Below, piece by piece: positions 53,689 to 63,252 of a DNA stretch of 63,252 nucleotides (its first letter is position 1; each line of letters begins with the position of its first letter). Under the pieces are notes generated by a model, which worked only from the letters and a program-made list of their open reading frames with translations, was not told the origin of the DNA and did not search any database. A program made the position numbers and the translations under genes. This stretch comes from Thermofilaceae archaeon. GTDB lineage: Archaea; Thermoproteota; Thermoprotei; Thermofilales; Thermofilaceae. The stretch spans positions 88,801 through 152,052 of the forward strand of contig JANXEW010000004.1 of assembly GCA_025057995.1 (NCBI GenBank). The letters are read 5' to 3'.

Positions 53689-54963
53689 CTATACACGCAT
53701 CCAGAAACCTCTAACGTCAAAGTCCATCTGTTTGTTAATTTCGCTCTTAGTCAGTTTTTCGCCTGAAAGTACTTCTAGTAAATAAGGGTAAAGGGTATCC
53801 ATAGCTAAGCTTTTCAAGCTTTTACCATCAAATATTTCCTCAACAGGGATGTATACATCGATGATGTCCGAGAGTCTCGAATATGTATCCTTATTAGCAG
53901 TAACCTTTACCACTGGAATTGTAACAGAACCCACGGGTGTACCCAAGCCAGTAGTAAAGATGACGGCATGAGCTCCGCCCGCCACCATTCCAGATATCGA
54001 TGGAATATCTTCTCCCGGTGTATCCATGAAGAATAGACCACCCCTTCCTCGTGGCACAGGACTAGCGTAAGGGAGCACATCTAGGAGCTTTATTGAAGAG
54101 GAACGCCCAATTTTCAGTATGCTACCCAACGACTTTTCTGCCAACGTTGAGATTCCGCTAGCTATGTTGCCGGGTGTGGGATCACTTTCGCTTGCGTAAC
54201 CCGCCAGAGCCTCTTTCATTGCATACGATGCCTCAAGAAGTCTTTTCAATTTCCTAGCCACGGTTTCATTTGCGACCTTACTTAACAAGAGACTCTCGCT
54301 CCCCAGTACCTCCGTGGTCTGAGCGAAGACGACGCTCGCACCTTCACTCACTAGTTTTTCAACGAGATACCCGGTGACCGGGTTAGCGAAAAGACCTGAA
54401 GTGGGGTCAGACGCGCCATTTCCCACACCTACGAGTATGCGCTTAATAGGTGTTTCCACTCTATAGGCTGAACTTGCTTCTTCAACCATTTTCTTCACGA
54501 ATTTTCTGCCAAGCTCGGTAGATCTCTCGAAACCATTTTCCATAAAAGTTTGTTCCTGAACATTCACCCACCGAACCTTTACACCTCTCTTCACTAACCT
54601 GTCATACAGCTTAAAAGACATTAGGTTCTCATGCTTGCACTCATTTATACCTAAGGGCTTCTTACATAGTTGTCCACATCCCAAACTTACAAGTATGACA
54701 CCATATACATTTGGGTTAGAGGCAATGCCGAGCAGAGTTCTAAAAGCTACGTCCAAATCAAAGCCTACGTGACAACAACCGGCATTGTGACGAGCTAGTA
54801 CTACACGATTTTCGCCTTGTTCACCCCAGCTTTCCCCCTTAAATTCCTCGTAAATCAGCTCGGCTAGCCTGTTTGTACAGATGGTTGTTGGAAGGATTAA
54901 AACGTGGTTCCTAACTCCGTAAACTTTTCGATCAGCCCTGTAGTATGCACGTACGATAGTCAT
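53689..54963 (-). CDS. UxaA/GarD-family dehydratase, catalytic subunit
   Basis: 424 aa, the large catalytic part of altronate/galactarate dehydratases and of sulfolactate sulfo-lyase SuyB. Visible: ARHNAGCCHVG, VSLGCGQLCKKP, GVGNGASDPTSGLFANPVTG, GGAHAVIFTTGLGTPVGS and PVVKVTANKDTYSR. The N-terminal SAF domain of the fused enzyme is absent and is encoded by the gene just upstream (3 bp gap). Activity is inferred as elimination of water or sulfite from a sugar acid or similar substrate. Last gene of the operon 53689-59210. Confidence 0.82.
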   Translation of the reverse strand: MTIVRAYYRADRKVYGVRNHVLILPTTICTNRLAELIYEEFKGESWGEQGENRVVLARHNAGCCHVGFDLDVAFRTLLGIASNPNVYGVILVSLGCGQLCKKPLGINECKHENLMSFKLYDRLVKRGVKVRWVNVQEQTFMENGFERSTELGRKFVKKMVEEASSAYRVETPIKRILVGVGNGASDPTSGLFANPVTGYLVEKLVSEGASVVFAQTTEVLGSESLLLSKVANETVARKLKRLLEASYAMKEALAGYASESDPTPGNIASGISTLAEKSLGSILKIGRSSSIKLLDVLPYASPVPRGRGGLFFMDTPGEDIPSISGMVAGGAHAVIFTTGLGTPVGSVTIPVVKVTANKDTYSRLSDIIDVYIPVEEIFDGKSLKSLAMDTLYPYLLEVLSGEKLTKSEINKQMDFDVRGFWMRV

Positions 54964-54966
54964 CCC

Positions 54967-55560
54967 TCACACCTGTACCCTGGTGAAATCAACGAAGCTT
55001 GCACGCAAGAATCTGTAGAAGTCTTTTACAAGCCTAATATAACGTTCGCTTATTCGTATGCCCGGAGGAGGTTCAATCATGTTACCTATCCTCAGGGTAC
55101 CTCCTTCGGGAACAGGAGCTGCTGCGACACCTATCTTAGTTCGCGTTCGAAGGTGCTTGAAAAGATAGTGCGTAGGACGCAAGTTTACGCCAACGCGCAC
55201 TATATCTCCCTTCTCGAGACGGGAAAGCGTAGTACCCAATACGAAGCCGTTTTTCAGTACTTGAGTTAAGTCAAATGCGTCATCAAGTAGCACATTAGTT
55301 ATGTGAACTAGAAAGCCTGCCTCGATGTTGCGTACGCTTACCCCTATCACGTGTCCAAACTTTAGGATTCCGACTCCCTCATCTATCTCTTCCAGTGCAA
55401 TTTTATGCCACCTTGGCACTGGAACTATCGGCCTAATTCTACCAACAACACCCTTTCCCTCTTCGTACACTGGATACTCAATACCCTCAGTAAGCGACGC
55501 GAGAGCTGTTCCTACGTTATCTCTCGGATCGGCCTTATACACGAGCGCTGGTAGACTCAC
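54967..55560 (-). CDS. UxaA SAF-domain small subunit with C-terminal extension
   Basis: 197 aa. The first 110 residues are a SAF domain of the UxaA/SuyA type: PRDNVGTALASL, WHKIALEEIDEGVGILKFGHVIG and IEAGFLVHITN. The remaining 85 residues (from about GTTLSRLEKGDIVRVGVNL) have no counterpart that I know in SuyA or UxaA. It should bind to the catalytic subunit encoded 3 bp downstream. Upstream lies the MtmB homologue, 40 bp away. Confidence 0.75.
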   Translation of the reverse strand: MSLPALVYKADPRDNVGTALASLTEGIEYPVYEEGKGVVGRIRPIVPVPRWHKIALEEIDEGVGILKFGHVIGVSVRNIEAGFLVHITNVLLDDAFDLTQVLKNGFVLGTTLSRLEKGDIVRVGVNLRPTHYLFKHLRTRTKIGVAAAPVPEGGTLRIGNMIEPPPGIRISERYIRLVKDFYRFLRASFVDFTRVQV

Positions 55561-55600
55561 GTTTATTATTCGATCTAGAATAAATAAATGCTACTCAATA

Positions 55601-56977
55601 CTATGCAGGGATACGAAAGCCGTAATCGTTTAGCACACGTTTAACTTTCTCGTACATTTCTTGCCACCATTGTGACGGACTACGTCTGTTGGGGTCATAA
55701 AGCTCCCTAAACGGAAGACCTGGATTAGGGTCGCGGAGACTCGCTTCATAAAGTTTAACGATTTCTGCTGCAACTTCAGAAGCTTCCTCCGGTTTCATCC
55801 CGGTGGCGGCTATCCCGATCTCGGCCATCAGCCTGGCCTCCAGTCCACTTCCGTGAGGCTTCTCGCCGTTAGCTGGCGCGGGACCTAACAAGTTTAGTCC
55901 ACACGATGAGGCGACCATAGCGTTGGCAGCCACCTCATACAACATCTCTAATGTTCCGCCGCCATTAGCCGGCCAAACGTCTCCGACCAGCGGGATCCTG
56001 AGATTTTCGCCAGCTAAACCGATAGCAGCCTCAACCCACAGGCATTCCCTCGCACTGGTTGCCTTTAGGTGAATGTGATAGGGGTGGATTAGCACGTAAG
56101 AAGCTTTATACATACAGATAGTTAAAAGGGCTTCAGCAACTGAACAAATAGCTGATCCGGCAGCCCCTCTGGCGAAGCCTCCAACGATCGGATCCACAAG
56201 GGCTGCATTATGAACACCACATTGAAGCGCTACATGAGCTTTCAATAATAGATCATTGCTAATCTTTAATTCATTAAGCACCGGAACGAGTTGCGCATCG
56301 CCTTTTCTCAATCTTCCTGTAGCCATGGCAGCTAAATTACCGGCAGAGCTTGAGCTACTTTCACACGCTAGGATATGCATGCCGTCTCTACCGGCTTCGC
56401 GTAACGCCGCTCGGAGTAGATCTATTTCGATGAGAGTAGCCTCGACCTCGCTGGGGGCGCCTCTCGATACGTTGAGACCTTCAATACACGTGATGCTACC
56501 ATGGTCAAGAGCACACACTAGTGGCTCAAGAGCATAGGTTAGAGCGCTCTCCTTGAAATCCTCAAGGGGGGTGGGCGTACCCGCGTAACCTCCGAAGACG
56601 AAGGGCTTTTCAGTTGTCGCAGGCTTTCGGGCTCGCAGGTCTTTTGACTCAGACCCCTCACCTACGTGAACCTCCGTGGTAACTGAAGATAGAGCCTCAC
56701 GAATTTCATCCTCGTTTAATTTCACAACTCGGTTAACGTCTACCACGTATGCGCCAACTTCTAAAAGTAGTTCCAAACCAGCATTGAACAAATCCTTCGC
56801 GAGAGTAGGATCGCATGGGATAATGCTTCCTGCTTCATACCTTATATCGTAGTCCCTCTCAAGCCTTGCGACAGCCTTAGACAAGCCTAAGTCGAAGGAT
56901 CGCGAATCCACGTAGCTTCCTTCCCGCGCTCTTTTTTCCAGCTCCAAAGGATTAATCACAGGATCAACCCTTCCCAA
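55601..56977 (-). CDS. MtmB-family methyltransferase without pyrrolysine
   Basis: 458 aa, the same length as methanogen monomethylamine methyltransferase MtmB and alignable end to end: SIIPCDPTLAKDLFNAGLELLLEVGAYVVDVNRVVKLNEDEI, AGRDGM, VLNELKIS, PANGGGTLEML and GSGLEARLMAEIGIAATGM. In MtmB the motif GMGV-Pyl-GPETS holds pyrrolysine 202; here it reads GMHILACESS, with Leu203 (codon CTA) at that place. No in-frame TAG exists. The enzyme cannot use Pyl chemistry, so it probably acts on another methylated compound through a corrinoid partner encoded elsewhere. Starts 1 bp after the ABC exporter stop. Confidence 0.8.
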   Translation of the reverse strand: MGRVDPVINPLELEKRAREGSYVDSRSFDLGLSKAVARLERDYDIRYEAGSIIPCDPTLAKDLFNAGLELLLEVGAYVVDVNRVVKLNEDEIREALSSVTTEVHVGEGSESKDLRARKPATTEKPFVFGGYAGTPTPLEDFKESALTYALEPLVCALDHGSITCIEGLNVSRGAPSEVEATLIEIDLLRAALREAGRDGMHILACESSSSSAGNLAAMATGRLRKGDAQLVPVLNELKISNDLLLKAHVALQCGVHNAALVDPIVGGFARGAAGSAICSVAEALLTICMYKASYVLIHPYHIHLKATSARECLWVEAAIGLAGENLRIPLVGDVWPANGGGTLEMLYEVAANAMVASSCGLNLLGPAPANGEKPHGSGLEARLMAEIGIAATGMKPEEASEVAAEIVKLYEASLRDPNPGLPFRELYDPNRRSPSQWWQEMYEKVKRVLNDYGFRIPA

Positions 56978-56978
56978 A

Positions 56979-59210
56979 TTAGGTTTGATGTACTTTAACT
57001 AGGTGTCTGACTAATGCTTCTAACCCGTGAATCCTGAACGGAGTTAACGGTTCTACAGCTAACGCTTTAGCTTTCCATACAGCCTCCTTACTGGAAGTTG
57101 CGGGATCCACGATGTACGTTTGAGTTGCTGTAGCTAAGACGAGTACGCCATCAACAGTGAAAATATTACTCGTAGGTACTTCAATGCTTATTCTACCTTC
57201 GACTGTCTCTAGAGCCGCGTTTATCACGAATCGGGATGTCGGTGTTAAGGCTAATAGTTTAGCGTATACTAAGCCATGCTCCTTCACGAGATGCCTCAGC
57301 AAGGCTTGCCTCGACTCTGGGTCTAGGAGCATCCAATTCTCTATTACGAGCATGTCGTCTGGATCTCTATAAAGGAGAGCTAACCGGGGATAAGATAGTG
57401 GAAATGGTAAGCGTACACGTAACTCTCCCACTCTATGGCCGTTCATGTCGGCTTCGAGCCAAGCGCCGCGATCGATAACCCGTAAATCCTGAACTACTCG
57501 AATTTCTTTGAGGCTCGGTACGTGAGGTCTTTCATCCAAGCCGCCTTTGGCTTCACCTAACGCGCGTCCCTCATTCATTAGAATAACTCTGCTAACGAAC
57601 TTGTTCAGTGTCGGTCTATGAGATATCGCTATGATAGTAGTATCCTTAAGGTAGGCTAACAACCTCCTCATTATGGTTTCTTCAAGCTCAACGTGAACGT
57701 TGCTTGTCGCTTCGTCCAGGATAAGTACTCGTGGACGTAAGATGAGAGCTCTTGCCAAGCAGATCAGCTGACGCTGCCCGCCTGAAAGACCCCTCCCCTG
57801 CTCCCCTACATCGCTGTCATACGCCAGGGGAAGCTCAACAATAAACCTGTGAGCTCCACAAAGCCAAGCCGCAAAGAGAATCGAGAAGGGGGATGGCTCT
57901 GAGACACCATAGGCTATGTTGTAAGCAACGCTGCCTGGCAAAAGCATCGGTTCTTGAGGAATTAGGATAACTTGGCCTCTTAGGCTGGATAGCTTGACCT
58001 CTCTAAGACTAACTCCGTCCAGTAGGATCTGACCGTCGTTAGGGTCAAAAAGTCTGACGAGTAGACGAACCAAAGTGGTTTTCCCCGAGCCATTCGGACC
58101 TACTATGCCGACGACCTCTCCCGGTTCGATAGTGAAGGAAACCCCCTTGAGAACTTGTCTACCTCGCGAGTACTCAAACTTTACATCCTTTACCTCTATC
58201 CTACCTTTAATATCGATGGGTTTAGCGTTTGGAGCTTCTACAGCCCTAGGCTCAGCTTCTAGCAGCTCACTCAGTTTTTCGTACGCTGCCTCAGCTTCAG
58301 CGAGCTGCGGAACTAAACTAGAAATCGATTGGATAGGTCCGTAAACTTGCCACACGTAAGCGAGAAATGCGGTAAGCGTACCTATCGTTAATTCACCTTC
58401 AACAACCATCATACCACCGATGTACATGACAGCTACAGAAGCCGACACAAGCAGAAGATTAAGCCAAGGGTAGACTCTAAGATTGAATTTGCTAGCCTCT
58501 ATTTCAGCGCTTAACACATCTCCTGCCAAGCTCCCGAATCTCTCCATCTCTGCACGTTCTCTTCCCGTTAACTTTACTAACAAGACAGAGCTAAGAATAG
58601 ATGTAACGTGAGCTGACATCCTGCTAACCCTACTCCACCTTTTCATGAACAATGTTCTTACACGGGGTTGATAAACGACCAACCCATATACGTAAAACGG
58701 TAAAGGTATAAGAAGCACAAGAGAAAGCTTCCAGTTAAGAGAAAAAACAATAAACATCATAGCAACTAATTGAAGAGTACTCAAAAATATGGTTTCAAAA
58801 CTCGAGACTATAAAACGCTGTACTCTATCAACGTACCCGTAAAGCCTGGTAACTACATCTCCTACTTGTGTTCCCCCCTGATACAACTCTACACCAAGTT
58901 CGATAGCCTTAGAGAAGACTCTAGAGCGTAAATCTAGAGCTACTCTGCCGCTCAATAAGCTCTGATAGTAACCTCTAAGTGCTCCAACTCCAGTTGAAGC
59001 TGCATGAATAACAATTAGCACTACAGAGTAAAACGCGATAGACGACAAGTCGCTTCTCATTATACCTTGGTCAACAAGAGAACGTGACATGAGAGGGGGG
59101 AGAACACCTAGTATCGTTGCAGCTAACGATAGAGAAAGAACGATTGTCAACAATCGCAAATGCGACTTAAGAACAGTGTACAGCTTCAGAACTCTGTAGC
59201 GTTTAACCAT
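56979..59210 (-). CDS. ABC exporter fused to C-terminal DUF1854 domain
   Basis: 743 aa from ATG 59210 (GTG 59237 would add nine). Type 1 exporter TM domain (about residues 20-310), ATPase with Walker A GPNGSGKT, LSGGQR, LILDEA and SHR, then about 160 residues (from RVIDRGAWLEADMNGHRVGEL) that match DUF1854: VRLPFPLSYPRLALLYRD, LDPESRQALLRHL, and YIVDPA. The exporter at 22867-25092 has the same domain as a separate protein. First gene of the operon with the MtmB and UxaA homologues; export, or regulation coupled to their substrate, is inferred. Confidence 0.82.
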   Translation of the reverse strand: MVKRYRVLKLYTVLKSHLRLLTIVLSLSLAATILGVLPPLMSRSLVDQGIMRSDLSSIAFYSVVLIVIHAASTGVGALRGYYQSLLSGRVALDLRSRVFSKAIELGVELYQGGTQVGDVVTRLYGYVDRVQRFIVSSFETIFLSTLQLVAMMFIVFSLNWKLSLVLLIPLPFYVYGLVVYQPRVRTLFMKRWSRVSRMSAHVTSILSSVLLVKLTGRERAEMERFGSLAGDVLSAEIEASKFNLRVYPWLNLLLVSASVAVMYIGGMMVVEGELTIGTLTAFLAYVWQVYGPIQSISSLVPQLAEAEAAYEKLSELLEAEPRAVEAPNAKPIDIKGRIEVKDVKFEYSRGRQVLKGVSFTIEPGEVVGIVGPNGSGKTTLVRLLVRLFDPNDGQILLDGVSLREVKLSSLRGQVILIPQEPMLLPGSVAYNIAYGVSEPSPFSILFAAWLCGAHRFIVELPLAYDSDVGEQGRGLSGGQRQLICLARALILRPRVLILDEATSNVHVELEETIMRRLLAYLKDTTIIAISHRPTLNKFVSRVILMNEGRALGEAKGGLDERPHVPSLKEIRVVQDLRVIDRGAWLEADMNGHRVGELRVRLPFPLSYPRLALLYRDPDDMLVIENWMLLDPESRQALLRHLVKEHGLVYAKLLALTPTSRFVINAALETVEGRISIEVPTSNIFTVDGVLVLATATQTYIVDPATSSKEAVWKAKALAVEPLTPFRIHGLEALVRHLVKVHQT

Positions 59211-59282
59211 GCTAAAGGAGCGCACAGAATAGATCACGTTCCCAGTTACTTAATGTTTACTGTATCAGTAAAATGTAGAGAG

Positions 59283-59326
59283 GAGAGCCGCGCATAATTC
59301 AGCAGCGATTACGCTTAGGTAAGCAT
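59283..59326 (-). other. 3' arm of the 23S rRNA processing stem (BHB)
   Basis: Pairs with 62425-62468 around the 23S gene: a 12-bp inner helix (59315-59326), a 3-nt bulge on each strand separated by a 4-bp helix (ACGC 59311-59314 with GCGT 62440-62443), then an outer helix of more than 20 bp with one mismatch. This is a canonical 3-4-3 bulge-helix-bulge, the tRNA-splicing-endonuclease substrate used to excise pre-23S rRNA in archaea. Confidence 0.85.
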
Positions 59327-62424
<3,098 letters not shown>

Positions 62425-62468
62425 ATGCTTACCTAATTCGCGTCGCTGCTGAACTATGCGCGGCTCTC
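62425..62468 (-). other. 5' arm of the 23S rRNA processing stem (BHB)
   Basis: Partner of 59283-59326. The 3-nt bulge on this arm is 62437-62439. Cleavage by the splicing endonuclease in both bulges would release the pre-23S rRNA and allow the ends to be ligated. Confidence 0.85.
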
Positions 62469-62579
62469 ACAGCAACCGAGATTTCTCGGTTGCTCAGCCC
62501 TTCACCCGAGAGGTTAGACCTCTCGAGTTGCATTTATGGAAATAATAGGTTCGGCGCGGTATCAGGGTATAACTTGGGA
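62469..62579 (-). other. 16S-23S internal transcribed spacer
   Basis: Together with the processing arm the spacer is only about 155 bp and contains no tRNA gene, as usual for Thermoproteota and unlike Euryarchaeota. It holds two perfect hairpins: 62471-62481 with 62484-62494 (11 bp) and 62507-62514 with 62518-62525 (8 bp). The stretch 62526-62579 probably carries the 3' arm of the 16S processing stem, whose partner lies outside the window. Confidence 0.75.

Positions 62580-63252
<673 letters not shown>

Noticed and set aside
56341-56400. In-frame TAG (pyrrolysine) in the MtmB homologue
   Set aside because: The frame is open throughout; the tag seen on the plus strand at 56369-56371 is the complement of a CTA leucine codon.

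Overview
The window is a gene-dense stretch of an archaeal chromosome and almost certainly comes from a thermophilic member of the Thermoproteota (TACK / crenarchaeal side). The information-processing genes are archaeal: RadA, Orc1/Cdc6, RfcL/RfcS, aIF1A, aIF2-gamma, aIF5B, S6e, L10e, NMD3, Rio1, RpoP, proteasome beta, aCPSF1. The crenarchaeal signs are a DUF2192 protein, a coiled-coil DUF3782-type nuclease, a catalytically empty tRNA-splicing endonuclease subunit and a tRNA gene with two introns. The rRNA genes are much richer in G+C than the protein genes, as expected at high temperature. Many first genes of operons look leaderless (TATA box about 25-30 nt before the start codon), whereas downstream genes carry GGAGG-like ribosome binding sites; GTG and TTG starts are frequent. 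I cannot assign an order.

Layout. 1-6.8 kb: a partial membrane-anchored glycosidase, a GT2 glycosyltransferase, a macrodomain protein, a class II amidotransferase, an MFS carrier, a rhomboid protease and a DUF362/ferredoxin pair. 6.8-22.4 kb: mixed metabolism, namely a GltD-like flavoprotein, an ACT regulator, TrpB2, a tandem esterase with a ceramidase-like hydrolase, a DHH phosphoesterase, a coiled-coil nuclease, threonine synthase, AlaX, an MtaB-type methanol:corrinoid methyltransferase, a CPBP-like membrane protein, EndA and a PUA protein. 22.4-35 kb: an ABC exporter with a separate DUF1854 partner, the radA operon, the operon apgM / ATP-cone protein / SerK-like serine kinase, a THUMP protein, orc1/cdc6 and the two RFC subunits. 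35-50 kb: translation and RNA genes, with a newly proposed C/D box sRNA and tRNA-Pro(CGG). 50-59.2 kb: agmatinase, a cyclic-2,3-diphosphoglycerate-synthetase-like GTPase, a PIN protein, NAD synthetase, then a four-gene minus-strand operon: ABC exporter fused to DUF1854, an MtmB homologue without pyrrolysine, and a split UxaA-type dehydratase. 59.3 kb to the end: 23S rRNA and the 3' part of 16S rRNA on the minus strand.

The most unusual content is (i) the MtmB-like / UxaA / ABC-DUF1854 operon together with an orphan MtaB whose zinc ligands have exactly the spacing of the methanogen enzyme, which suggests methyl-group metabolism on unknown substrates; no methyl-coenzyme M reductase gene is visible here. 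(ii) A tRNA-Pro with a 20-nt intron at 32/33 and a 12-nt intron at 37/38, each in its own bulge-helix-bulge. (iii) A SerK-like kinase in an operon with phosphoglycerate mutase, in a genome whose tryptophan synthase is the phosphoserine-using TrpB2 type. (iv) A C/D box sRNA candidate with 12-nt guides, one of which matches 9 nt of 23S rRNA next to the A-loop region. No CRISPR array, insertion sequence or integrated element was seen.
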